DNA of 30,838 nt, taken from Flavobacteriales bacterium UBA3364. Lineage in GTDB: Bacteria; Bacteroidota; Bacteroidia; Flavobacteriales_F; PHOS-HE28. The stretch is from contig DEQO01000078.1 of NCBI GenBank assembly GCA_002360495.1, positions 385 through 31,222 of the forward strand, read 5' to 3'. The notes beneath the pieces were generated by a model. That model was given only the letters and a program-made list of their open reading frames with translations, was not told the DNA's origin and did no database searches. The translations under genes were made by a program, and so were the position numbers. This document shows, piece by piece, positions 8,314 to 15,392 of the stretch (the stretch's first letter is position 1; every line of letters starts with the position of its first letter).

Positions 8314-9303
8314 ATGAGAACGGCATCCTTCATGTTCGCTCTTTGCTTGTGGGCCGTGGGACGCGCGCAGCCGATGTTGGACGCGAACGCCTTTCCCATG
8401 ACCGGTACGGTATTCGGCTACCACGATGTGGCCTATTTGAAACCGGGCAGCATCGGCGAGGGGCTGCGCTGGGATTTCAGCAGCCTGCCCGCGGGGACGA
8501 TCGTGCCGTACACATGGTCCACCACGGACATCGCACCGGGCGCCGGGGCCTTTCCCGCCGACGCGCTGGTCCGACAGATACCGGGGGAACCGGTTTCCTA
8601 TTTCCAGCGAACGGATACCGCCTTGCTATGGATCGGTACATATAGCGACACCGCGTTGCTCCGGTTCGATCCACCGATGCGCGAATTGGCGCTACCATGT
8701 GGCATGAACGACCAATGGACGGATACGGGCATCGTGGCCGTGACCGGTGCGGGAAGGATCGGGATCTACAAGGTTCGCCATGGTGTGAAGGCCGATGCTT
8801 GGGGTACCTTGCTGATGCCTTACGGCGTTGTGGAGAACGTACTCCGCGTGCGTAGCGAATGGGACCTGTTGGATCGTCGGTACCTGAAGTATCCCGTTCG
8901 GCGCGAGGTGCGCTATTCATGGTATTCCGATCGTACACCCATGCCCCTGCTCGTGATCACGGAACGCACCGGCTGGGCCCCCCCGAACAAGATCCTGCGC
9001 TGGTTGGATGGTTCGTGGCAGGACAACCCGATCAGCCTGTTCCAGCCGATCCGCCTTGTGGCCTTTCCTGACCCTTGCGACGATCTCGTCACCATCGATC
9101 TACCTGCTGCACGAGCGGACCGCACGGTGCTGCAACTGGTCGATGGCACGGGCAATGCGGCAAGGCAATGGCAGGTGGAATTCACATCACCGGAAACCCG
9201 GCGCTTGGTCCTTGAAATGAACGGTGTTCCTTCGGGGAGTTACACGCTCAATTGGACCGGAACGAACGGGACCTTGGGCAACACACGTCTGACCAAACGT
9301 TGA
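8314..9303 (+). CDS. Secreted protein with type IX secretion (T9SS type A) sorting domain
   Basis: A 329-residue exported protein of unknown function. Residues 1-18 form a Sec signal peptide ending in GRA-QP. Residues 20-240 have no family I recognise; they are beta-rich with many Trp, Tyr and Asp. The last 85 residues (from about 245) are a Por-secretion C-terminal domain: FPDPCDDLVTIDLP, LQLVDGTGN, LVLEMNGVPSGSYTLNW and a final basic stretch LTKR. Such domains direct proteins through the T9SS of Bacteroidota to the cell surface or medium. It follows the GT-C-like gene by 34 bases and may share its transcript. T9SS cargo is often glycan-modified, so the neighbouring glycosyltransferases are suggestive but unproven partners. 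Confidence 0.8.
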   Translation: MRTASFMFALCLWAVGRAQPMLDANAFPMTGTVFGYHDVAYLKPGSIGEGLRWDFSSLPAGTIVPYTWSTTDIAPGAGAFPADALVRQIPGEPVSYFQRTDTALLWIGTYSDTALLRFDPPMRELALPCGMNDQWTDTGIVAVTGAGRIGIYKVRHGVKADAWGTLLMPYGVVENVLRVRSEWDLLDRRYLKYPVRREVRYSWYSDRTPMPLLVITERTGWAPPNKILRWLDGSWQDNPISLFQPIRLVAFPDPCDDLVTIDLPAARADRTVLQLVDGTGNAARQWQVEFTSPETRRLVLEMNGVPSGSYTLNWTGTNGTLGNTRLTKR

Positions 9304-9375
9304 ACGACGGTCCGAGGCAACCGCTCTGTCGATCGGTTCCATCGCCGTTCGCGACACCGATGTACATTCGATGAC

Positions 9376-9924
9376 ATGATCAACAGCTTCCGGTCGGCCG
9401 CCTTGTCGGCCACGCTCGGCCTCGGTTCCGCTTATTTCGTTGCCCCTGCGATCGGGCAGGAACAACCCGGCATTGACGGTCTTCACTTGGGCATCGGACT
9501 GGGGCAGGATGTTGGAGGCATCATCGGTGCAAGAGCAACGTATTGGGCGGCACCCTGGCTATCGGGCTTCGTGGGTGGCGGCTGGGCCGTAGTCGGTGCC
9601 GCCTACAATGCAGGCATGGAATTGCGTTTACCGACCAAGAGCAGAACGAGCCCCTTCCTGGTCGCGATGTATGGTTACAACGGCGTGATCCACATCAGGG
9701 GAAAAGAAACACTGGATGACATATACTACGGCCCTACCGTGGGGGCTGGCCTCATGTTGCAACAACGCTTCGCCGGGAACTACTGGCGCTTCTCGATCAA
9801 CATCCCGTTCCGGTCCCAGGAAATGATGGACGACTGGGAAGCGATAAAAGCGCGCCCTGATATTGAAGTGGTCTCGGACCTTGTGCCAATAACGTTCGGC
9901 GTTGGTTACCACTTCAGCCTGTAG
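9376..9924 (+). CDS. Small predicted outer-membrane beta-barrel protein (hypothetical)
   Basis: A 182-residue protein that I do not recognise by family. The N-terminus is signal-peptide-like, with a hydrophobic run and a probable cleavage near AIGQEQ at residue 25-30. The rest alternates glycine and aromatic residues in strand-like stretches (LHLGIGLGQDVGGIIGARATYW, FVGGGWAVVGAAYNAGMELRL) and ends GVGYHFSL, with an aromatic near the C-terminus as in beta-barrel proteins. An eight-strand barrel is plausible for the size. It lies 72 bases after the T9SS cargo gene and converges on dxs with 11 bases between stops. A TACATTCG octamer at 9363-9370 resembles a -7 box but sits only 5 bases before the ATG. 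Confidence 0.6.
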   Translation: MINSFRSAALSATLGLGSAYFVAPAIGQEQPGIDGLHLGIGLGQDVGGIIGARATYWAAPWLSGFVGGGWAVVGAAYNAGMELRLPTKSRTSPFLVAMYGYNGVIHIRGKETLDDIYYGPTVGAGLMLQQRFAGNYWRFSINIPFRSQEMMDDWEAIKARPDIEVVSDLVPITFGVGYHFSL

Positions 9925-9935
9925 GCCGAAGGGGC

Positions 9936-11882
9936 TCAGGCACTAGCCCGCTTTCCCTTGCTTGCCTTTTGCTCGCCAAGCATCTCCTTGGCGGCGGTGA
10001 TCAAGGCCACCTCATCGAACCCGCATTCAGCGTATAGCTCCTTCTGCGAACCATGCTCTATCCAGCGATCCGGGATGCCCAGTCGCTTCACTTGGGCTTG
10101 GTATCCATGATCGGCCATGAACTCCAGCACCGCGCTGCCCATGCCGCCTTGGATGCAACCATCCTCAACGGTGATCACGTGCTTGAACTTGCCAAAGACC
10201 TCGTGCAACAGCATCTCGTCGATCGGCTTGGCGAAACGCATGTCGTAATGCGCCACACTGTATCCCTCGGCCTGTAACGTATCGATGCCTTTTGCCGCGA
10301 TATTGCCGATGTGCCCGATCGTGAGCACCGCGATGTCCGTACCGGAACGCACTTTGCGACCGGTACCGATCTTGATCTCCTTGAACGGTGTCTTCCACTC
10401 CGTCATCACGCCTTCGCCTCGCGGATAGCGGATGCTGAACGGCCCGCAGTCGCGCAATTGGGCCGTATACATCAGGTTGCGCAATTCCTCCTCGTTCATC
10501 GGCGCGCTCACGATCATGTTCGGGATGCAGCGGAAGTAGGCGATGTCGAAAGCACCGTGGTGCGTAGGGCCATCAGCACCGGCCAATCCGCCCCGGTCCA
10601 GGCAGAACACCACATGCAGTTTCTGCAGCGCCACATCATGCACCACCTGGTCGTAGGCGCGTTGCATGAACGAACTATAGATGTTGCAGAACGGGACCAG
10701 CCCTTGCGTGGCCATACCGGCGCTGAAGGTCACGGCGTGCTGTTCGGCGATACCCACATCGAACGCGCGATCGGGCATGGCCTTCATCATGATGTTCAGC
10801 GATGAACCTGTCGGCATCGCCGGGGTAACACCCACGATCTTCTCGTTCTTCTCGGCCAGTTCCACAATGGTGTGGCCGAACACATCCTGGTAGCGCGGCG
10901 GTTGCGGGCTCTTGGGGACCACCTTGATGATCTCGCCGGTCTCCTTGTTGAACAAGCCGGGGGCGTGCCACACCGTGGGACTTCCTGCCTCCGCAGGTCC
11001 ATAGCCCTTGCCCTTAACGGTAAGGGTGTGCAGGATCTTGGGTCCGGGGATGTCCTTAAGGTCCTTCAGTACTTTCACCAAGTGCTCCACATCGTGGCCG
11101 TCCACCGGTCCGAAGTAGCGGAACTTGAGGCTCTCGAACAGGTTGCTTTGGTTGAGGAGCGCGGTCTTGGTCGCAGCCTCCACCTTTTGGGCGATAGCCT
11201 GCGCGTTCGGACCGAACTTGCTCAACTTCCCCAACAGCTTCCACACCTCGTCCTTCACCTTGTTGTAGGTGTGGCTGGTGGTGATGTCCGTTAGGTATTC
11301 CTTCAAGGCACCGACGTTCGGGTCGATGCTCATGCAGTTATCGTTGAGAACGACCAGTAGGTCACTGTTCGCCGTACCCCCATGGTTGAGGGCCTCGAAG
11401 GCCATTCCAGCGGTCATGGCCCCGTCGCCGATAACGGCCACGCACTGGCGGTCCTTCTCACCATTCAGTTTGCTGGCCACGGCCATACCGAGCGCCCCCC
11501 CGATACTGGTGCTGCTATGGCCCACACCGAACGTGTCGTATTCGCTCTCGCTGCGCTTGGGGAAGCCGCTTAGCCCTTTGTGGATGCGGTTGGTGTGGAA
11601 TACCTCCCTGCGGCCTGTGAGGATCTTATGGCCGTAGGCCTGATGGCCAACGTCCCAGACGAGCTGGTCGTACGGCGTATTGAACACGTAGTGCAGCGCA
11701 ACGGTCAACTCCACCACCCCCAGGCTGGCCCCGAAGTGCCCGCCCTTCACGCTCACCACATCGATGATGAAATCCCGAAGCTCGGTGCAAACCTGCTGCA
11801 ACTGCTCCTCGTTCAGCTTCCGCAGGTCGGCCGGTAGCTGGATCCCGCTGAGCAGCGGGTAGTTCGGGGTGGTCTCGCCCAT
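9936..11882 (-). CDS. dxs: Dxs, 1-deoxy-D-xylulose-5-phosphate synthase
   Basis: A 648-residue DXS, which condenses pyruvate and glyceraldehyde-3-phosphate with thiamine diphosphate, the first step of the MEP isoprenoid pathway. Visible landmarks are GGHFGASLG with His49, DVGHQAYGHKILTGR near residue 77, the TPP/Mg motif GDGAMTAGMAFEALN from residue 152, the catalytic E380-Q-H in AEQHAVTFSAG, RGGLAGADGPTHHG and RYPRGEG in the transketolase C-terminal half. The ATG at 11882 is preferred over an in-frame TTG at 11900, because a TACCTTTG promoter box (11905 to 11898) overlaps that TTG. It is divergent from nuoA. Its product also feeds quinone side-chain and, with PdxA, pyridoxal phosphate synthesis. 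Confidence 0.97.
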   Translation of the reverse strand: MGETTPNYPLLSGIQLPADLRKLNEEQLQQVCTELRDFIIDVVSVKGGHFGASLGVVELTVALHYVFNTPYDQLVWDVGHQAYGHKILTGRREVFHTNRIHKGLSGFPKRSESEYDTFGVGHSSTSIGGALGMAVASKLNGEKDRQCVAVIGDGAMTAGMAFEALNHGGTANSDLLVVLNDNCMSIDPNVGALKEYLTDITTSHTYNKVKDEVWKLLGKLSKFGPNAQAIAQKVEAATKTALLNQSNLFESLKFRYFGPVDGHDVEHLVKVLKDLKDIPGPKILHTLTVKGKGYGPAEAGSPTVWHAPGLFNKETGEIIKVVPKSPQPPRYQDVFGHTIVELAEKNEKIVGVTPAMPTGSSLNIMMKAMPDRAFDVGIAEQHAVTFSAGMATQGLVPFCNIYSSFMQRAYDQVVHDVALQKLHVVFCLDRGGLAGADGPTHHGAFDIAYFRCIPNMIVSAPMNEEELRNLMYTAQLRDCGPFSIRYPRGEGVMTEWKTPFKEIKIGTGRKVRSGTDIAVLTIGHIGNIAAKGIDTLQAEGYSVAHYDMRFAKPIDEMLLHEVFGKFKHVITVEDGCIQGGMGSAVLEFMADHGYQAQVKRLGIPDRWIEHGSQKELYAECGFDEVALITAAKEMLGEQKASKGKRASA

Positions 11883-11897
11883 GGTGGTGGTAATGAA

Positions 11898-11905
11898 CAA
11901 AGGTA
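11898..11905 (-). promoter_or_regulatory. -7 promoter box (TACCTTTG) of dxs
   Basis: On the minus strand TACCTTTG is a perfect TANNTTTG match, ending 15 bases before the dxs ATG at 11882. It decides the dxs start, since the alternative TTG at 11900 lies inside the box. No clear -33 TTTG is seen. Confidence 0.55.
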
Positions 11906-12001
11906 GCGGTCCGGCGGTTCATTCCCCGCCAGATCAATAGCAGGGAACGACGAGTTAGGTTCTTTGGTATACAAAGCGCTCGCGCACGGCATCCCGTCAT
12001 A

Positions 12002-12009
12002 TACATTTG
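12002..12009 (+). promoter_or_regulatory. nuoA: -7 promoter box (TACATTTG) of the nuo operon
   Basis: TACATTTG is a perfect TANNTTTG match, identical to the box before DUF177. It ends 26 bases before the TTG start proposed for nuoA (12036), almost the same leader length as at DUF177. No -33 TTTG is at the standard distance; the nearest is at 11963-11966. It rules out the in-frame TTG at 11964 as a start. Confidence 0.58.
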
Positions 12010-12035
12010 GCCACGCTTCAACCCTGACCTCTCTT

Positions 12036-12407
12036 TTGGAACCGGTCTCAACACCCCAGGATTACGTTCCCATCCTGATCCAGACGCTGATCGCGGTAGG
12101 GTTCGTTGGCTTCGCGCTTTCGGCCGCAGCTTGGCTTGGGCCGAAGATCCGGGGTAGGCACAAGGACGAGAACTTCGAGTGCGGCATTGAGCAGCAGGGC
12201 AACGCCCGCACGCCGTTCAGTGTGAAGTACTTGCTGATCGCCATCCTCTTCGTACTGTTCGATGTGGAAGTGATCTTCCTCTACCCGTGGGCGGTCAACT
12301 TCAAGGCGCTCGGTGCGATCGGTTTCGTGGAAATGGTGGTCTTCGTCACCTTCGTGTTGGCAGGCCTCTACTATGTGTTGCGGAAAGGCGTAATGAAGAT
12401 CGAATGA
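12036..12407 (+). CDS. nuoA: NuoA, NADH-quinone oxidoreductase subunit A
   Basis: A 123-residue membrane subunit of complex I from a TTG start. Three transmembrane helices are visible, and the conserved loop between helices 1 and 2 reads KDENFECGIEQQGNARTPFSVKYYLL-like (ECG, then the FSVKY stretch). FLLFDVE-type acidic helix 2 is present as FVLFDVEVIFLYPWA. No ATG is available: the only in-frame start codons upstream of the first helix are TTG at 11964 and TTG at 12036. The latter gives MEPVSTPQDYVPIL, close to Bacteroidota NuoA starts, and follows the promoter box by 26 bases. It overlaps nuoB by four bases (ATGA), so the two are translationally coupled. Confidence 0.92.
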   Translation: MEPVSTPQDYVPILIQTLIAVGFVGFALSAAAWLGPKIRGRHKDENFECGIEQQGNARTPFSVKYLLIAILFVLFDVEVIFLYPWAVNFKALGAIGFVEMVVFVTFVLAGLYYVLRKGVMKIE

Positions 12408-12970
12408 GCGACGAACGCGGCATCGAACGGCCCAAGCCGACCATTGTACAGCCACCCGACGGCCACGCCGGGTCCGGGTTCTTCGCCACCAAGGTGGACG
12501 AAGCCATCGGCTTGGCGCGCAAGAACAGCCTGTGGCCCCTGCCCTTCGCCACGAGCTGTTGCGGCATTGAGTTCATGAGCACCATGAGCTCCCACTACGA
12601 CCTCAGCCGGTTCGGCATGGAGCGCCTCAGCTTCAGTCCGCGCCAGAGCGATCTGTTGATGGTGATGGGCACCATCGCCAAGAAAATGGCCCCAGTGCTG
12701 CGCGAGGTATATATGCAGATGGCCGAGCCCAAATGGGTGCTGAGCATGGGCGCATGTGCCTCCACTGGTGGCATTTTCGATACGTACAGCGTTCTGCAAG
12801 GCATCGACCGGGTGATCCCTGTGGATGTCTACATCCCGGGCTGCCCGCCGCGTCCGGAGCAGGTGATCGACGGCATCCTGAAGATCCAGGAACTGGCCGC
12901 GAACGAGAGCCTGCGCCGCCGTTACAGCAAGGAATACGCCGACCTGTTGACCAAATACGCGATCGACTGA
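12404..12970 (+). CDS. nuoB: NuoB, NADH-quinone oxidoreductase subunit B
   Basis: A 188-residue NuoB, which binds the terminal 4Fe-4S cluster N2 that hands electrons to quinone. All four ligands are present: the adjacent pair Cys52-Cys53 in TSCCGIEF, Cys118 in GACASTGG and Cys147 in PGCPPRPE. The N-terminal 30 residues are variable and probably disordered. The ATG overlaps the nuoA stop by four bases. A longer in-frame reading upstream lies within nuoA and is not credible. The next subunit gene normally follows closely, but here 157 bases intervene, holding repeat element B. Confidence 0.97.
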   Translation: MSDERGIERPKPTIVQPPDGHAGSGFFATKVDEAIGLARKNSLWPLPFATSCCGIEFMSTMSSHYDLSRFGMERLSFSPRQSDLLMVMGTIAKKMAPVLREVYMQMAEPKWVLSMGACASTGGIFDTYSVLQGIDRVIPVDVYIPGCPPRPEQVIDGILKIQELAANESLRRRYSKEYADLLTKYAID

Positions 12971-12979
12971 GGAATGCAT

Positions 12980-13108
12980 TTTACCACAGAGACACAGAGA
13001 CACAGAGGAATGCGCAATGCAATGTTGAGTATGCGTACTTCTCATGTCCTGTGCTCTAGTACCACTTCGATGCTGGCCTTCTCTGTGCCTCTGTGTCTCT
13101 GTGGTGAA
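12980..13108 (+). repeat. Octamer-built inverted-repeat element B (nuoB/nuoC junction)
   Basis: The left arm 12980-13007 and right arm 13081-13108 are complementary at 26 of 28 positions, around a 73-base centre. The left arm contains CCACAGAG (12984) and then ACACAGAG twice. The right arm, on the minus strand, reads CCACAGAG, ACACAGAG, GCACAGAG. All six octamers fit NCRCNRAG and use the CAGAG variant. The centre has no gene. It ends 19 bases before the nuoC start. As RNA it would form a near-perfect 28-bp stem in the nuo transcript. It has the same design as elements A and C but a different octamer variant. Confidence 0.88.
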
Positions 13109-13127
13109 CAATCAATCATGTTCTGAG

Positions 13128-13637
13128 ATGCCGGGGTTCGTGGTGAAGGCGGAGCGTGATCAGCTGGTGAAGGACCGCATGGCGGCCTTCGGTGAGAAGG
13201 TCACGGCCATTTCGCAGGAAGCGGACCTCGTCTGCATCCATGTGAAGAAAGAAGCAGTGCACGACCTGCTGAAGGCGATGCGCGACGAGCTCGGATTCGC
13301 ATTCCTCACCACCTGCTGCGGTATGCACTTCCCCGGTGAAGCACAGGAATTCGGCATGGTGTACCATTTGCACAACATGCGGGCCGGTCATCGGATCCGT
13401 ATCAAGTGCCGCACCACCGCCAACGATCTGGAATACCCCACCGTAACGGATCTCTGGCCAACGGCCAACTGGATGGAACGCGAGGCGTGGGACTTCTTCG
13501 GCATCAAATTCAAGGGGCACCCCAACTTGAAACGCATCCTGAACATGGAGGACTTCCCGGCCTTCCCCATGCGCAAGGACTATCCGTTGGAAGACCCCAC
13601 ACGCCAGGATAAGGACGATCGATACTTCGGACGATGA
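13128..13637 (+). CDS. nuoC: NuoC, NADH-quinone oxidoreductase subunit C
   Basis: A 169-residue 30-kDa-type subunit of the peripheral arm. The family signature is clear: WMEREAWDFFGIKFKGHPNLKRIL near residues 115-140, with the C-terminal FPMRKDYPLEDP. The ATG at 13128 gives a normal N-terminus; longer in-frame reading upstream would translate the right arm of the adjacent repeat and is rejected. NuoC is separate from NuoD, unlike the fused NuoCD of E. coli. It overlaps nuoD by four bases (ATGA). Confidence 0.95.
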   Translation: MPGFVVKAERDQLVKDRMAAFGEKVTAISQEADLVCIHVKKEAVHDLLKAMRDELGFAFLTTCCGMHFPGEAQEFGMVYHLHNMRAGHRIRIKCRTTANDLEYPTVTDLWPTANWMEREAWDFFGIKFKGHPNLKRILNMEDFPAFPMRKDYPLEDPTRQDKDDRYFGR

Positions 13638-14869
13638 GCAAGGTGGAGAAACCGGACTATTGGCAGAAGGACCTCGTCCAGGGCAGGGACCTGCGCGAGC
13701 TCACCACGCTCAACCTCGGCCCTACGCATCCCGCCACGCACGGCATCTTCCAGAACGTGTTGACGTTGGATGGCGAGATCATCCTTGAAACGGAGCAGAC
13801 CATCGGCTATATCCACCGTGCGTTCGAGAAACTGGCGGAACGGCGCCCGTTCTACCAGATCACCACGCTGACCGATCGAATGAACTACTGCAGTTCGCCG
13901 ATCAACAACATGGGATGGCACATGACCATGGAGAAGCTCCTTGGTATCGAGCTTCCCAAGCGGGTCGAGTACATGCGGGTGATCGTGATGGAACTGGCGC
14001 GCATCGCCGACCACATCATCTGCAACACCATCATCGGGCAGGATGCCGGTGCTACCACCCCGTTCCTCTACGTGTACCAGTGGCGCGAGAAGATCTACGA
14101 CATCTATGAGGAGATCTGCGGCGCACGCCTCACCACCAACATGGGCCGCATCGGTGGTTGGGAACGCGATTTCAGCGAGTTGGCGTGGAAGCGCATACGC
14201 AACATCGTGGATGAACTGCCTGCCGGGCTGAAGGAATTCGACAGCATGCTGCTGCGCAATCGGATCTTCATGGACCGCACGGTGAACTGCGGTCCCATCG
14301 GTGGCGAACGCGCCCTGGCCTACGGATTCACAGGGCCGAACTTGCGCGCTGCGGGCGTGGATTACGACGTGCGGGTCTCCGATCCGTATTGCAGCTACCA
14401 GGACTTCGACTTCATCGTTCCCATTGGCACCAGTGGCGACACGTACGATCGGTTCACCGTGCGCCAGCAGGAGATGAAGGAGAGTGTTTCCATCATCCGT
14501 CAGGCATTGGAAAAGTTGGACAAGCTGAGCGACAAGACCTCCATTCGTGCCGATGTGCCGGAATGGGTATTGCCGCCAAAAGAGGATGTTTACAGTGCCA
14601 TGGAGCCCTTGATCTGGCACTTCAAGATCGTGATGGGTGAGACCGAAGTACCCGTTGGCGAGGTGTACCACTGCGTTGAAGGCGGCAATGGCGAACTGGG
14701 CTTCTACCTCGTGAGCGATGGTGGACGTACTCCCTTCCGCCTGCACCTTCGCAGGCCCTGCTACATCTACTACCAGGCCTATCCGGAAATGATCAAAGGC
14801 GGCATGCTGAGCGACGCGATCCTCACCATGAGCAGCATGAACGTGATCGCAGGCGAGTTGGACGCGTAG
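13634..14869 (+). CDS. nuoD: NuoD, NADH-quinone oxidoreductase subunit D
   Basis: A 411-residue 49-kDa-type subunit that, with NuoB, forms the quinone pocket. The N-terminal LGPTHPATHG loop (around residues 32-41) contains the quinone-binding His. HRAFEKLAERRPF, the NNMGWHM segment and the C-terminal RLHLRRPCYIYYQAY are family hallmarks; the Ni ligands of the hydrogenase ancestors are absent as expected. Its stop at 14869 is followed after 10 bases by repeat element C and its gene, which separate it from nuoE by 523 bases. Elsewhere in the operon genes abut or overlap. Confidence 0.97.
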   Translation: MSKVEKPDYWQKDLVQGRDLRELTTLNLGPTHPATHGIFQNVLTLDGEIILETEQTIGYIHRAFEKLAERRPFYQITTLTDRMNYCSSPINNMGWHMTMEKLLGIELPKRVEYMRVIVMELARIADHIICNTIIGQDAGATTPFLYVYQWREKIYDIYEEICGARLTTNMGRIGGWERDFSELAWKRIRNIVDELPAGLKEFDSMLLRNRIFMDRTVNCGPIGGERALAYGFTGPNLRAAGVDYDVRVSDPYCSYQDFDFIVPIGTSGDTYDRFTVRQQEMKESVSIIRQALEKLDKLSDKTSIRADVPEWVLPPKEDVYSAMEPLIWHFKIVMGETEVPVGEVYHCVEGGNGELGFYLVSDGGRTPFRLHLRRPCYIYYQAYPEMIKGGMLSDAILTMSSMNVIAGELDA

Positions 14870-14879
14870 CCAACCCCAG

Positions 14880-15338
14880 TTACCACCAAGACGCCAAGTG
14901 GGGCGCCAAGAATGGTTGAAGAGGATCGCATAGCTAAGCTCGTGGTGAATGCGGCTATCAAGGTGCACAAGTCCTTGGGACCCGGGCTGCTCGAGAGTGC
15001 CTACGTTCACTGCCTCCTGTACGAATTACGTGCTGTGGGCCTATCAGTGCTGCATCAAACACCGCTGCCGCTCAAATACGAAGGAGTGTCCTTGGATGCG
15101 GGTTATCGACTTGACATCTGGGTTGAGCAACAGGTGATCATCGAGATCAAGGCGGTCGATGAACTGCACCCCATCCACACCGCCCAACTTCTGACCTACT
15201 TGCGCCTCTCGGGCAACCGCCTCGGATTGCTCATCAACTTCAATGAGGTGCTCTTGAAAGACGGCATTCGCCGGATCGCCAATGGAATGCCCCAATAACT
15301 TGGCGAACCCTTGGCGAACTTTGCGCCTTGGCGGTGAA
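14880..15338 (+). mobile_element. Element C: octamer inverted repeats enclosing a GxxExxY gene (nuoD/nuoE junction)
   Basis: The left arm 14880-14910 holds CCACCAAG (14883), ACGCCAAG (14891), a 4-base interruption TGGG, and GCGCCAAG (14903). The right arm 15299-15338, on the minus strand, holds CCGCCAAG, GCGCAAAG, TCGCCAAG and TCGCCAAG, with 1- and 3-base spacers. All seven fit NCRCNRAG. The enclosed gene starts 2 bases after the left arm and its stop touches the right arm, so arms plus gene form one compact unit. CCAG occurs just outside on both sides (14876-14879, 15342-15345), which might be a target duplication or chance. No transposase is encoded. Mobility is inferred from compactness and from the related elements A and B. 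Confidence 0.7.
14912..15298 (+). CDS. GxxExxY protein (PD-(D/E)xK nuclease-like, PDDEXK_3)
   Basis: A 128-residue member of the GxxExxY family. The name motif is G25-L-L-E28-S-A-Y31 in LGPGLLESAY. A PD-(D/E)xK-type core follows: Asp68 in YRLDIWV, then Glu78-I-Lys80 in VIIEIKAV, and Gln92 with Tyr96 in AQLLTYLRL. The C-terminal strand LGLLINFNEVLLKDGIRRI is typical. The family is assigned to the PD-(D/E)xK nuclease superfamily by fold; its biological role is unknown to me. The gene interrupts the nuo operon in the same direction, between the arms of element C, so it is likely transcribed with nuo. It is intact and shows no frameshift. A link to mobility of the element is a hypothesis. Confidence 0.92.
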   Translation: MVEEDRIAKLVVNAAIKVHKSLGPGLLESAYVHCLLYELRAVGLSVLHQTPLPLKYEGVSLDAGYRLDIWVEQQVIIEIKAVDELHPIHTAQLLTYLRLSGNRLGLLINFNEVLLKDGIRRIANGMPQ

Positions 15339-15392
15339 AAACCAGCGCTATCCCTTCATTCCTTCCCCGCAGCCCGCTTTCTTTGCCCCTAG

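Noticed and set aside
9932..9949. GGGCT...AGCCC hairpin at the meeting point of the 9376 gene and dxs
   Set aside because: The stem is only 5 bp, lies partly within the dxs coding end, and has no proper T-run; too weak to list as a terminator.
11964..12035. Longer NuoA from TTG 11964
   Set aside because: The -7 box at 12002-12009 lies inside this stretch, and the extra residues do not resemble NuoA.
12980..13108. CRISPR-like tandem repeat
   Set aside because: The repeated unit is 8 bases in direct tandem with no spacers, and the runs are paired in inverted orientation. No cas gene is near.
13044..13127. N-terminal extension of nuoC through the repeat
   Set aside because: It would translate the right arm of element B into a Cys/Leu-rich peptide absent from the family; the ATG at 13128 gives a normal NuoC.
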